From Mytilisepta virgata (Eukaryota > Mollusca > Bivalvia > Mytilida > Mytilidae): a stretch of DNA of 64,000 nt. Each line of letters opens with the position of its first letter. Positions within the stretch are counted from its first letter, which is position 1. The stretch lies in the NCBI GenBank assembly GCA_028015205.1, contig CM051514.1, positions 2,418,001-2,482,000 on the forward strand, read 5' to 3'. The translations under genes and the position numbers were made by a program. Shown here piece after piece: positions 22,438-35,460 of the stretch. The notes under the pieces were generated by a model. The model was given only the letters and a program-made list of their open reading frames with translations, did no database searches and was not told the origin of the DNA.

Positions 22438-22538
22438 CAGTTGAACTTCGATAGCTCAAACTCAAATTTCTCAAACACCACCGATGGCTCCAACCATTTT
22501 CAAAGTCTTGTCAATTTTCCCATCATTTTCATGTTAAA
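22438..22538 (+). mobile_element. Left half of a MITE split by a family-A element
   Basis: The TA-flanked CAGTTGAACTTCGATAGCTC resembles the end at 7895. The sequence resumes after the inserted family-A element at about 23607 (TAATTTCTCAAACAATAATT, then TCGAAAACTAAAAGTTTGG). Confidence 0.65.
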
Positions 22539-23606
22539 CTAGAGGCTCAGTGGGCTGAACCTGTATCGCTCAACTGACAAAATGTACTAAATTAAAGACA
22601 ACGTCCCCGACCCCGACAAAAAATCTTCACAAATTTAAATATGGTGCTTCTAAAAATATCTACAGTCTATAAGAAGATTTACTGGATGTAAAATATGTAT
22701 TAATATGATAAAATGTGACTTAGGGCATGCTAAAACATTAAAACATTCTAAAACATACCATCTGAAATAGGGTCCAATGTTAAACTATGTCCTGCGCTGG
22801 CAGCCATGTTTTTAAACAGATCGCAAAAAAAATTATAAATCTTTGTGAGGGACATTTCATGCATCATTCCTGTAAAGTTTGGTTTAATTCTATTTAGTAG
22901 GTTCAGAGAAGATGATCCTTAACATATTTTCCCATAGGGTCCAATGTTAAACTATGTCCTGCGCTTGCAGCCATGTTTTTTGGCGGATCGGAAAAATTTC
23001 TACAATCTTAGTAAAGGTCCTTCCATACATCATTCCTGTAAAGTTTGGTTAAGTTTGCTCAAGTAGTTTCAGAAAAGATGAAATATAACATGTTTTCCCA
23101 TAGAGTCCAATGTTCAACTATGTCCTGCGCTGGTAGCCATGTTTTATGTCGAATCGGAAAAATTTTGGCAATCTTAGTATAGGACTTTCCATACATCATT
23201 CCTGTAAAGTTTGGTTAAATTTGCTCAAGTAGTTTCAGAGGAGATGAACTTTAACATGTTTTCCCATGGGGTCCAATGTTAAACTATGTCCTGCTCTGGC
23301 AGCCATGTTTTTTGGCGGATCGGAAAAATTTCGGCAGTCTTAGTAAAGGACCTTCCATATATCATTCCTGTAAAGTTTGGTAAAATTTGCTCAAGTAGTT
23401 TCAGAAAAGATGAACTTTAACATGTTTTCCCAGGGTCCAATGTTAAACTATGTCCTGCATTGGCAGCCACCTTCCATACATCATTCCTGTAAAGTTTCGT
23501 TTAATTTGCTCCATTGGTTTTAGAGGAGATGATCAATATGTGAAAGTTTACAGACGACGGATGACGGATGGACAACGGATGCCAAGTGATGGCAGGTGAG
23601 CTAAAA
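22539..23606 (+). repeat. Family-A tandem element, six units
   Basis: The left hairpin end is GAGGCTCAGTGGGCTGAACC, then GCTCAACTG. Units share CCCATAGGGTCCAATGTTAA, TATGTCCTGCGCTGGCAGCC and CATCATTCCTGTAAAGTTTG. The tail is ACAGACGACGGATGACGGAT and the right end GGCAGGTGAGCTAAAA. It is inserted in the MITE at 22438. Confidence 0.9.
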
Positions 23607-23827
23607 ACCCTAATTTCTCAAACAATAATTTCTCCAAAAGTCGAAAACTAAAAGTTTGGTCCCATCAATGATAAAATTATGTATTTACCATTGAAAACTC
23701 AATAATTAAAAAGACAAGCATGTTACTTAATACTTACAGGCGTGATAAAAATAGATTAGTTGTACAGTTCGATGTTATACAGATTTCATAATTATTGTTT
23801 TAATTATTTTGATAAATAAACACTCCA

Positions 23828-24040
23828 AGGGATAGGTCAAATCTGCTCCAAAATTAACATACCTACCGGATATTGAAAATATACATAAATATATTTGTAC
23901 AAAATGTCATTCAGATATTTACAGTAATAAATGTGTATTTTAATCAATTGTTTTATGAAATGAAGTACTACAAATTAAAATCAGCCATCTTGCCGACAAA
24001 GATATAGGTGGTGACGTCACGACCTACAAAATCTATCCTA
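23828..24040. repeat. Dispersed repeat, copy 1 (second copy 53828-54020)
   Basis: About 200 bp shared in direct orientation at roughly 85 percent, including CAAATCTGCTCC, TGTTTTATGAAATGAAG and GTGACGTCACGAC. There is no coding potential. Confidence 0.85.
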
Positions 24041-24214
24041 AAAATTAGGACTTTTCCACAGTATACTACCATTTACATATGGCCGTTATATGATGGAAAC
24101 GGGTTGATAATTACAAAATTATAATGACTATATCACATGTTGGTTATTAATTCCAACTTCAGTAAACCACATTAACCAAATATATTCATATGTAAAGATA
24201 AATCTTAATTAGAA

Positions 24215-25693
24215 ACTAGAGGCTCTCAAGAGCCTGTATCCCTCACATGGATTTAACTTGTTAGTTTAAGTGTAGCAGTTATCTTGGCTAGTTTTCCATA
24301 GGTTTAATGTTAAACAAAGTTAGGGTGTGGTGGCCATCTTAGTTGACATTCAAGTTTATCAAACACAATTCTGAAAGAGACCATTGCTGGTATTAGTTTG
24401 GTGTCCAAATGGCCAAGTTTAAGGTATGGTGACTGCAAATTAAATTTTCCCAAATAGTCCTATGTTGAACTAAGTTCAGCTTTGGTGGCTATCTTGATTA
24501 ACAGGCCAGGTCAGCGGACACAATTATGAAAGGGGAACATCTAATGACCATTGTTGCCAAGTCTTAGCCAATTGGTCTCAGATCAGAATATCTTTTTAAT
24601 GAATTTTCCCAAAGGGTCCTATGTTTAACTAAATTCAGCTGTGACGGCCATCTCTGTTGACATTCCGGGTCATAGGACATAATTCTGAAAGAGGACCACC
24701 TAAGAACCATTTATGCCAACTTTGGTTACAATTGGCTAAGTCGTTTCAAACAAGAAGATTTTTTAATGAATTTTCCCATAGGATGCTTTGTTTAAATAAA
24801 TTCAGCTGTGGCGGCCATCTGGGTTGACATTCTGGGTAATGCTGAATTTCAGAATGGCACAAAAAACATCCATTTTATTAGGAACCATTATCTGATCATT
24901 CAGGCATAATATTACTTCTATCTGTCAAACGGTTTCTGACAAGAAGATGTTTGTATTTATTTCCCATATGATCCTATGTTAAATGTATCTTGTGGTGGCG
25001 GCCATCTTGGATTTCAGATTGGCACAAAAAACACAAGCTTTATAGACAGCCATGTAAGGATCATTCTTGCAATATAACAATTCAATTGCTTTTGTAGTTT
25101 CAGAGAAGAAGATTTTTTAAATTTCAGCCAATCAGAGTGCATAAATGGCCTTGGCAGCCATGTTTTTGAATTTGGGATCTGCACAAAAAACATCGATTTT
25201 GTTAGGGACCATCATCTGATCATTCAGACATAATATTACTTCTATCTGCCACAAGGTTTCTGACAAGAAGATGTTTGTATGTATTTCCCATAGGATCCTA
25301 TTTTAAATGTATCCTGTGGTGGTGGCCATCTTGGATTTCAGATCGGCACAAAAACAAACTTTGTAGAGGACCATGTAAGGATCATTCCTGCAATATAACA
25401 ATTCAATTGCTTTTGTAGTTTCAGAGAAGATTTTTAAAATTTCAACCAATCAGAGTGCATAAATGGTCCTGGCAGCCATGTTGAATTTTGGATCAGAACC
25501 AAAAACATAAAATTTGTAGAGGACCATCCAATAAACATCCCCACCAAGTTACGATTCAATTGGCCAAGGGGTTTTGGAGAAGAAGATTGAAATGTGAAAA
25601 GTTAACGGATGGACGTACTATGAGGGCTGACGGATGACGGACGCAAAGTGATGACAATAGCTCGCATGGCCTTTTAGGCCAAGTGAGCTAAAA
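24215..25693 (+). repeat. Family-A tandem element, longest copy (about 1.5 kb)
   Basis: The left end is AGAGGCTCTCAAGAGCCTGT and CCCTCACATGG. Eight or nine units follow, with GGCGGCCATCTTGG-type cores and two sub-families that alternate in the second half (CAGACATAATATTACTTC and CAATATAACAATTCAATTGC). The right end has GACGGATGACGGACGCAAAG, GCATGGCCTTTTAGGCCAAG and TGAGCTAAAA. Confidence 0.92.
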
Positions 25694-26370
25694 ATGAGCA
25701 ATTAATATAATTGTACCCCAGTTCAGAACATCGAAAGAATATTAACAAATATGGTAAATTCTCACAAATAACGCTAAATAGTACATATTTTGCAATTCGA
25801 AAATAAGTATGAGTTTATCCTTGAGGTGTAATTAACAATATACCTGTAAACTAAATCTGTGAGACCCCCTAGTGTTTACTGCTAGATAAAACATTAATTG
25901 AAATTATATTGAATATTGCAATTATTTGTCATTAACCTATCTGACTGTGAAATAACTTCTCACCTGTTATCCATAAAATCACAGCATTGTGATAGTCAAT
26001 GATTTTGTCAAGTTGGACGTGTCATAACAACTCACTAAACTAATTTTAATATTTCAATTAATTAAGTAGTTCGTAAATAATACACAATCACTCCAGGTTG
26101 TAGAAAACTTAAGAAAAATATAGAATTTCAGGTCTACCCCAAAATCAAGATTAAGTATGCAATGGTTTCTGAATCATAATAAATATTTTGAAATTCACTG
26201 TCAAGGGGTTCTGCCTTTTTCTTTGAGAGTGAACAATAAAATCAGGGGGTCCAATCTAATTTGGTAAGTGCTAAGAAAAATGGTGGATTCGAAGCGGACG
26301 AAAAGTAAAAGGAGAGTAATCTTAGTGTCATATTGTCAAACTGCTTGATTTATGTCTAATAAAATTATTA
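25694..26370. other. AT-rich intron B-C sequence, nothing recognised
   Basis: No array, hairpin or coding pattern was seen. Confidence 0.5.
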
Positions 26371-26390
26371 CGTTTCGACTTCCCATTTTT

Positions 26391-26612
26391 TCAGGGAAAC
26401 GCATGGATAGTCAGTTTGTTTAAAAAGCTTTTGAAGGTAAACCTGGGGAGGATACCGGAAAAATTTGGAGCATCGAACAATTTTAGTTGCGTATCTGTAT
26501 TTGTTTGCAGAGTTTCAACATTTTTTCGCCTGAAAAATATTGCATTCCACAGATAAATGTATAGAATATCTAATTCATTTGGAGTTACCCATTTCTTAGC
26601 CATATCATAACA
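26391..26612 (-). other. Unidentified 70-codon ORF, left member of an inverted pair
   Basis: Starting at 26603 it reads MAKKWVTPNELDILYI and later RRKNVETLQTNTDTQLKLFDA, with no stop for 70 codons. About 165 bp around its start match 30858-31025 in opposite orientation at close to 88 percent. I do not recognise the family. It may be the N-terminus of a decayed transposon protein. Confidence 0.45.
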
Positions 26613-28280
26613 TTAAAACTTTATACATTACATGCGGTGTACATTAAAATGAGATGTGCATTTTTTAAAGGCATATGTCTTGATAATGATTTGATCGGCG
26701 TTTTTAATAAAATGTAGCACTTGAAACAATAATTTATTATTTCATCAAACTTTTGATAATTGTGATCTCTTATGGTTTAAGGTCGAAACAACTTCAGTTT
26801 AACTATCCACCAAACAGACAGAATTATATGATCATAATCAAGAGACATATTTTAAATGAGTCATTGAAGAATATAAATAATTTCAAAATAATATTTTCTT
26901 AAATAAATGCTTTTTTAATTTCAGAAATTGTAAAAGTTGATTCTGGACATATGAAAATGCTTCAAACTATAATATTAAAAACTTAATTTGCGAATATAGA
27001 AAAAAATTGAAACATTTATCAAAATGACAAAAAAAAAACAAACACCAACAATATATTCTAAATATTAATTATTTTTTTAAATAAATATTTTATCATTAAT
27101 ATATATTGATTTTTTTAGATGAAAAATGTTTATGATATAAAATCTTTTATGAACATTTGAAAATAAATTACTTCGATCATATATTTTACTAGATATTTAA
27201 AACAAAGATAAAGATACCATTTACTAAATACACATACTTTTTCATATTAATTTACAATTATTTATCAATGTTTAAAAAAAAAAATTAAACTCTTCAGTAA
27301 CTTTGTCATACACCAAAACCATCGAATTACACATAGAAAATTTCCTGGGTTCAAGAAATATAAAAGTAAAATATAATTTTCAAATCCCTTTAAGATATAA
27401 ACATGCCTTGGTATAAAAAAGGGACATATATATATATGTATATAGGTGTAAAGAAAATGACATCTTTTATCACCAACCAAATATAGATCGATGGAAAAAA
27501 TATACTAAATAGATTCCAAAGCCTATTGGTCATGTAATAAGTACACCTGTTAAACTGACTAATTCCTTGTCTTTCTCACTATTTGCAAATGCAAAATCCG
27601 CATTCCACGATCATATATACAGAAAATTGTATACAGAACTGACGAGAAACAATAACACTGCAGAGGTGCCTTTAGTGTGGTAAAGGAATGTCAATGCATG
27701 CTCCACAGAAGCAGTGGAGGGGTGATCGCTCTAATAAATTGTACATAGGGTCATTATTCGAAGATTTTTTTTTACATAAATATAATAGCATTTGATTACT
27801 AAAACCCAAGAAAATATCTCGGAAAAAAAACAAAAAATTAAAAAAATAAAATATAAGCACATAAAAAACATACAAAACGGAAATAGGAAAAAAACGCACA
27901 AAAAATTAAATCATATTTGCATTTTACACCCAAGTAATTACAAACAAACGATATAGTGACAAGAAAAAAAACCCCAAAACAATCATGGCAATATCAATAT
28001 TGTTACATGTAATAGGCCTTTGACCGACACGCTTCATGAAGTCAGAAATCTCAGACAAAAGTTCTTTTTGAGCATAAAGAATAGTTTTTTATTTAATTAA
28101 TAGTGAAATCCAAAATGATTATTCAAATATTACAGAACAATTGTTTCCGTAAAGTTAAATTCAATTTACAATGTGGAAAAATGTTGTTCTTCATCAACAT
28201 CAACACAATTTTTACAGTCTATTCTCTTTACACAACAATAAATAAAACTAACATTTTCATGATTTTACTCTATTAAGGAC
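26613..28280. other. AT-rich intron sequence, nothing recognised
   Basis: Long A/T runs are present, and a small TATATATATG repeat near 27428. Open frames at 27265-27480 and 27672-27899 are F/Y/K-rich readings of A/T tracts. Confidence 0.6.
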
Positions 28281-28299
28281 GGCCACTCTGCTGACTTAT

Positions 28300-29350
28300 G
28301 TTTATTTGTTTTTAAAGAAATTGTATCTTTCTATATGTAATGCATGGCAGTCCTGTGTTTGCCTGTTAATTTTAGCTATACGCATGGTGTTTGATAGAGT
28401 TAATCATCAGACTTTATCGCAAAAATTACTGCAGACAGACATTTCAGTCTTTATTGTTCGTTTTCTTATGTTATGGTTTGATATCCAGATATATTGTATT
28501 CAGAAGGGCGAATCATCACTTCAATTGAATTTAATGTATGTAATGGTGTATACATAAGACAAGGAGTTATCTTGTAACCCTATCTATTTATTACTTTTTT
28601 ATTAATGATCTGAACAAAGAGTTATATGGAGCCAATGTTGGTTGTTTTTCAAATGGAATACCACTAAATAATTTTATTTATGCAGATGATATGTGTCTAT
28701 TAGTCCATCAGTTTCAGGTTAGAGAAAATTATTAATTAATATATCTTTAACTGGATTTCCAACATTTTGATCTCAAGCATTGCTGATGAGTTGTCAGTCA
28801 ACGAAATGGCCATACAGTGCATCAGAGTTATTTCGGTATTTTGTGATACATTTTATTATCCATATGCGAAAGCTTTGATAACGAACACGATATATTGTTT
28901 ATATAAAAAAAAAATCTGTTTGTATGATTTTTAAGACAAAACTTTCAAAGATTTATAGCATTCTCAAGTTTTATTTAAATGGAAATTTGTTGGAATTTGT
29001 TGATGAATTTAAGTATCTGGGTCATATGATATGTAATGATTTAAATGAGGATTTTGATATCAAAAGACAGTATCAAAGCATTTGTAGAAAGGTGAATTTG
29101 CTGAAAAGTAAATTCAATACATGTTCATTTGATGTTAAAATACAGCCTCTTGAATCTTATTGCATACATGTAAATGTTTATTGTGTATCATTATGGTCCA
29201 ACTGTGGAATATCAATCGTCTCTAAACAAAATGAAAATAATGTATAATATTGATTTCAGAATATTGGTGGGTTTCAATGTAGCAATAGTGGTATGTTTGT
29301 CAGAAATGATGTAAGATGTTTTCAGGAAATGAGACGTAAATCTACCTGTC
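28300..29350 (+). pseudogene. Decayed non-LTR retrotransposon reverse transcriptase
   Basis: Bases 28381-28557 read FDRVNHQTLSQKLLQ, an RT domain segment. A new frame carries YADDM near 28677-28695, the catalytic Asp-Asp box. Bases 28924-29247 read FKYLGHMICNDLNEDFDIKR, the thumb/connection region of LINE RTs. There are several frameshifts and stops between blocks. It lies inside the 10.7-kb LARS2 intron on the opposite strand to the gene. Confidence 0.8.
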
Positions 29351-29910
29351 GTGTATAAACGTTTTCGATTGTCTGATGATAAACTTTATCATACCCAGAA
29401 AGGATTAAAGGCCTACAAACAAACAATAATAAAACATCAAAAACAGAATCAAATCTAACTATATATTAAGTTCGCTTTCCTCAGTAACAAAGACTTTTTG
29501 ACGAAGGAACTGACGTAAAGCATAAGATTTTCATCTGTTAATAGTAGGTTAAGTTTGGATTTATTGATAATTAACTTGTTCTTACTATTCTTGGTAATGA
29601 TTTATGGTATTGGGACAAAAATATATCATGCTTACCTTCAATCAAGATCAGAGAGTCCATATAATTGTTTAACACGTCATTAATAACTTAAATTTCAACT
29701 TATAATTAATTGCACATATTTCATATGTTCCGTAAAACACACATACATTCCAACTTTCACACTTATATCATTGAGCATAAAATCAGCCAGGGAAAAGCTT
29801 AGTGTATTTAACCAATTTTCACCAGAAAATAGCAAACACCCCTATTTCCAAGTAATAGGTATGCCCAGCTTTGTGGCAGGAAATGTTTACCTTTGAACCC
29901 TTAAATTCAG
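29351..29910. other. AT-rich intron sequence, nothing recognised
   Basis: No repeats or coding signs were found. Confidence 0.4.
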
Positions 29911-29914
29911 GAGT

Positions 29915-30700
29915 TGGTGATATATAAGGCGACTGAAACCGTGTTCAGTCAGTCAGTGTGTTCTGTTGATGACTTAGGATTTACCCCTGTGTATTACCTT
30001 GGATCTAAGTGATAAACTGTATGGTGAAAAGTGAGTATTCCATATGGATTGTTTGTGGTAAGCAAATTGATAGTGAAATATTCGGCTTTTGGATTATTGT
30101 GGCTACATTGTGTTGTAGCAGTTTGCAAATAGTCATTTGGTAGTATATGGAGGCAGTTTGCCAGTTTTCCTTTACTGTGTTAATAATTCCATTTGCAGTG
30201 TTTCCCTTCAACTTGTACATGCAGTTTATTGTGATTAACTTATTTGACATATTTGTGTAGAATTTTGACCGCTCGGATAATTTATATTTTTGAAGTTAAG
30301 TGATAGTGCAAATTGCTAGGTAGCAAATTGCCCATTTTGAATTCTAGTGCAGTGTGAAGTGTATAGTTCTTGTTCAGTGCGCATATTATTTAACCTTTGA
30401 AATTAATTCTACAATAGAATAATATTGTTGAAGTTTTAGTGTGCTTTTGATAGTCAGTTTATAAGCATATAGTGTCTGGAATTAATTGGGTACGGACCAG
30501 AAGTGCCCCGTACACGTTACAGTATAATTCGTCTCTACTCAGAAAATAGTATCATGAGAATTATATGAACTTTGATATTTATTGGTGTTTTGATTCTTCA
30601 TTTTTCATCTTGTATATTGTAAAACTATATATTTGTCATATTTGTATATATATATGGACTATCTATGTCTGAAATAAATGGTGATTATTATCATTACTAA
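29915..30700 (+). promoter_or_regulatory. Possible LTR-like promoter/terminator unit
   Basis: GATATATAAGGCGACTGAAA is a TATA box followed 30 bp on by GTGTTCAGTCAGTCAGTGTG, an arrangement common at LTR transcription starts. An AATAAA lies at about 30672, about 750 bp downstream. No second LTR, primer-binding site or gag/pol was seen, so it could be a solo LTR or simply AT-rich DNA. Confidence 0.35.
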
Positions 30701-30857
30701 ACTTAACTGTTTGGTAGTTGTTAAGAATAAATTATTGTTTGGATAAATATCTATGGAACTGCTTCTAAAATAATTAAATGTCTGTGATATTAAGCAGTTA
30801 AGTTAGTGCACATACCAAAATCTAACTGTACACTGCCTTGCACATACCAAAAAGTGT

Positions 30858-31098
30858 TAATGTTATGAAATGACTAAGAAATGGGTAACTCCAACTGAAT
30901 TAGATATTCTATACATTGGTCTATGGAAAGGCAATATTTTTCAGTCGAAAAAATGTTGAAACTCTGCAAACAAATACTGATACGCACCTGAAAATGTTCG
31001 ACGCTCAGTTATTTTGGTATCGTTCTTTACCGATTGATCAGAGTCTGTTCTGTGAGTATGAAGAAATAAGATCTGATCGAATAATTTTTAAACATTGA
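30858..31098 (+). other. Right member of the inverted ORF pair, frameshifted
   Basis: It starts MTKKWVTPTELDILYI at 30869, changes frame near 30930 and continues RKNVETLQTNTDTHLKMFDA. It is oriented away from the left member at 26391-26612, with 4.3 kb between them holding the RT remnant and the LTR-like unit. Confidence 0.45.
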
Positions 31099-31799
31099 AT
31101 ATCTTTATTTAATTTGTTATGTAATTAATTTTCTTTATGAAAAAAAAAACATTCCCTTTAGGCCTGCAAATCTTTTAGAAAATGTATGCCCATGATGTGT
31201 CATTTTCTTATTATGACTTTGTGGTTTTAGGACTCCACCCACATCGATTGTGGCTCCACCTATAAAAAGATGGCTGACCGCCAAGGATCAAATTATTTTT
31301 GGATCCATATTCAATACCTTATTGAATTAATAAAACACATGAAAACTTTCTAGGGGATATGATTATAACATGGTTGCAGAATTTTTCCTAAAACTTGCAC
31401 TTTAATGGTAATAATCAGTTGTACCAAATTGTATATGGTATGGGACTAGAAATTTCCATTCTTGAACAAACTTCAGTGCAAACTCAAAATACTGGTAACT
31501 CAAACAGATTTCGAGTCATCAAAGTTTAATTAAATAAAACTTACATGTTTTAATAGCACCTTAAGGGTTTGTACATTTTTTCATCATAAAAATAAATGAC
31601 TTTTTTTTTTACATTTTTCAAGGACCTCAACGTTCATGACCATGTTGACCATGCAGTTGTGTGATTACATCATGCTTCATCTATTTTCGAAAAATTTTTG
31701 GATTGTTGAATTATTAACTTTCAACCTTCGCCTGTCTATATTTGTTCATACTTAAAACTACAAATAACAAGAAAATTTGTCTATAGGATTCCCCACCAT
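31099..31799. other. AT-rich intron sequence, nothing recognised
   Basis: No array or coding pattern was found. Confidence 0.45.
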
Positions 31800-32065
31800 A
31801 AAAACAATATAGGTGATGCTGAACTGCGTTGTACTATATAAGAGGACTGTAGTGGTGCAATATTATTGACATATTACCATAGGTTTCTGAGAAATTAACC
31901 TGATCGCAAAACTTAACCAAAGTCACTGAAGCTTGAAATATAGGTCATAGCGACCCAAAAGTTGCTGAACTGCATTGTACTATACAAGAGGACTGTAGTG
32001 GTGACATATCATTGATATATTACCATAAATTTCTGAGAAATGAACCTAAATGCAAAACTTAACCA

Positions 32066-32241
32066 ACCGGTGGAGGGGTGTGTTCGATCTAAATTGACAA
32101 CGATTGCCAATTTTCCTACCGAAGATCGGTGGTTCTCTCCGGGTACTCTTGCTTCCTCTAACAATAAAAAGTGGCTGCCATGAAATAGCCAAATGTGCTG
32201 AAAACGGCGTAAAACCCCAAATAAACAACAAACAAACAAAC
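32066..32241 (+). mobile_element. SINE copy 1 in array unit
   Basis: The body has TTGCCAATTTTCCTACCGAA, CTCTCCGGGTACTC, CGTAAAACCCCAAATAAAC and an (AACA)n tail. It is flanked by a direct repeat AAAACTTAACCA (32054-32065 and 32242-32253). The body resembles V/Meta-type SINEs of bivalves. No clear tRNA head remains. Confidence 0.8.
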
Positions 32242-32398
32242 AAAACTTAACCAAAGTCACTGAAGCATGAAATGTAGGTCATAGCTAACCAAGTATTGCT
32301 GAACTGTGTTGTACTATACAAGAGGATTGTAGTGGTGAAATATCATTGATATATTACTATAGGTTTCTGAGAAATGGAGCTAGACGCAAAACTTAACC

Positions 32399-32558
32399 GG
32401 TTCGACTCCAATCTTAATTGACAAGGATTGCCAATTTTCCTACCGAAGCTCGGTGGTTCTCTCCGGGTACTCTGGCTTCCTCCAACAATAAAAACTGGCC
32501 GCCGCGAAATCGCCAAATGTGCTGAAAATGGCATTAAACCCCAACTAAACAAACAAAC
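32399..32558 (+). mobile_element. SINE copy 2 in the next array unit
   Basis: It is about 85 percent like copy 1 and sits at the same point of the unit, with flanks AAAACTTAACC and AAAACTAAACC. It begins GGTTCGACTCC, a B-box remnant. The shared site means the SINE was duplicated with the unit. Confidence 0.8.
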
Positions 32559-32642
32559 AAAACTAAACCAAATCGGGACGTACGGACGGACAAGGGTAAA
32601 CTATATGCCCCAACCACATTCGTGGCGTGGCATAAAAATTGT

Positions 32643-33217
<575 letters not shown>

Positions 33218-34409
33218 TTAACCAAGGTTTAATTATTACTATTTTGTTAAAATGTCTTCTGATTTCTAACTTCTAACTTTCTCTCTACATCAACAACAAC
33301 CCCAAACTTCTCTCATACTCAACAAGACATTGTTATATAAATTGATTTTTCTGCATATTAATTTGCTTAAAGGCATGGTATAATATTTGGGTTGTCATGT
33401 AGTACCACACTTGAGAAACAAGTTACCGTAAAATTCGGAGATAAATCTGCACCATACTTTAAGCCGCACTGCCATTTTTTTTATAGAAAATTTGATTTTG
33501 TACACAGAAAAGCCGCACTGGAAATAAAGCTGCGGCTTAAGAAATAAACGGTTAGATCGCCAGTCACGGTCAATATCTATTTAATAATGAATGTTCTTTT
33601 TAAGAAGAATTTTTAATAATAGAAATAATTTAATATATATCTAATAAAATGATTTTAATTTTAATGAAATATGCCATCTTCCCCTTTGAAATGTTTGTCC
33701 TCGATAGCTTCCCTGACAGCTTCCTGGGCTTGAATTGGTTGTTTTGTTAACTGTTCATAAAACTGTTTATAAATCCTTCATCTGGTTTTATTTCAATCAT
33801 AACTGAATACATAAATTATCACTCAGGCTTTAATTAATGGTCTTGATTGTCTTAATTAACTGTTTTTGAAGTCGGCCTCTCAAACAAAATGGCAGATTAT
33901 CACCTGCGGCCCCGATCATGCATATCAATTTTCAATGTCTTGTTCGTTTCAAATTTTGCAAATAAAGATGTAATAATTAATTAAAATTATAAGAGTATCT
34001 AGATAAAACATCAGTAATGCCAATTTATCAGATCCGATCGAAAGAATCAGATTTCTTCCTTATTTCAAGATTTGACCTTTTCGTTATCTCATTTCAATAA
34101 ACGTCCCATATATGGAGGCCTCAAAAGGGGAAAACAAGTAGCGGACGTGTGTAGTTCTCATCTGTTCATTAAAAAATTAATTTTTTACTTCTTCACATGT
34201 AAATGAATTGGTTAGGATGTATCAGGATGTTTTTAAAGATAAATACCGTATCATCTGATCATGGCGCCAATCAGTGTTGTTAAATTGTAGGAATGAAGTT
34301 CTTCAATAATTACCAAAATAAAAGACGACACAGGTGTAAAAAATGCTTTACTGAATAAAACAGAAAAGAATCTTCACAATGACAAGTCAGTTTTGGTAAT
34401 GCAGAGAAA

Positions 34410-35010
34410 TACATTGAATTATTTTCAGCTGAATAAATCTTTGGACAAGCCATGGTTTATACACTTGGTATAGGTTTGCCTCAAATGTTTTTAAAGAAGC
34501 TGGTTTGGATATATCAGATTTCGGTAAATTTGATAAGTCTTTTAAAAGTATAAAATTTTCATTGGTCACACATGAAAACAACAAATGTATTTTTTAAATA
34601 AATTAACATATTTTACTGAAAGTTCAAAGCTATTTCTTTATAGTAAACTTAAAGCAGAAATTAAATTAGAGAATTACCTTTTGCTTAAATCAAGTTTTAA
34701 AATAAGACAACTTATAACCAAATTTAGGGTTAGTGACCATCCCCTGGCAATTGAAACAGGTCATTATAAAATGTTCCAAGAGAAAATAGATTGCACTTTT
34801 TGCAATAAAATCGATGATGAGTTTCATTTTTTTTATTGAATGTAAACAAAACTTATTATTAAGAGACCAACTGTTTTCTACGGTATCTAATACTGTTCCA
34901 CCACTTAGTAGAGATCAGCCACTCAATCAACTGAAAACACTTCTGAATCCAAATATTGAACTTTTACTGGAAATGGCTGAATTTTTAAGCAATTTATAGA
35001 ATTGCGAAAA
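34410..35010 (+). pseudogene. LINE C-terminal end with zinc-knuckle
   Basis: Bases 34585-34840 read LRKxRxxxHxLxIETG-like sequence (RQLITKFRVSDHPLAIETGH) then CTFC, about 8 residues and HF. A one-base slip in a T run moves the last Cys (ECK) into the next frame, 34814-34999. This CxxC-H-C module ends many CR1/L2-type LINE ORF2 proteins. One frameshift and upstream decay make it dead. Confidence 0.75.
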
Positions 35011-35140
35011 TGAGGTCCATGTCGGTCAAAGTTCTCCACTTCATCTAGACATATTCTGTTATTGTATTTTATATAATATTATGTTCTTATGTGTTTTGTT
35101 TTGTGTTTGCTTGACCCATATGGTTGTAAGTAAAGTCAAG

Positions 35141-35460
35141 AAATACCAAAGGGATATTCGAAGGAGAGAAAAATCGTAACAACTAACAAACTCCAGAGAA
35201 CAACGAAGACAAGACCAAAACAATACATGCACTACAATTAAAAACTAAAAACATATGAACAACATGGACCCCACCAAAAAAACGAGGGTAGACTCAGATG
35301 CTCCGGAAGAGTAAGCAGTCTCTGCTTCCTGCAGAACACCCGCCATGCTGCCTATGTCAAATCCAGTATGAGGAAGGGATAATATCAATGGAACAGGTCC
35401 ATTTTCATTTGGGAAACAGTTTTTTCATACCTGTCAACCAAGTCATGATGTAACTTTGCA
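35141..35460 (-). mobile_element. Retroelement 3' tail, inverted copy of 8860-9210
   Basis: It shares CTTCCTGCAGAACACCCGCC, CTCCGGAAGAGTAAGCAG and ACTAACAAACTCCAGAG with the reverse of 8.9-9.2 kb at about 90 percent. No coding part remains. A distant relative lies at 48780-48990. Confidence 0.8.

Larger units (their letters stand above)
31800..32642 (+). repeat. About 155-bp tandem array with two SINEs at the same unit position
   Basis: Array units carry TTGTACTATATAAGAGGACT, TTTCTGAGAAAT, GCAAAACTTAACCAAAGTCA and CTGAAGC. The array tail has CGGGACGTACGGACGGACAA, TATGCCCC and a hairpin (CCACATTCGTGG). A degraded relative is at about 38780-39110. Confidence 0.88.
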
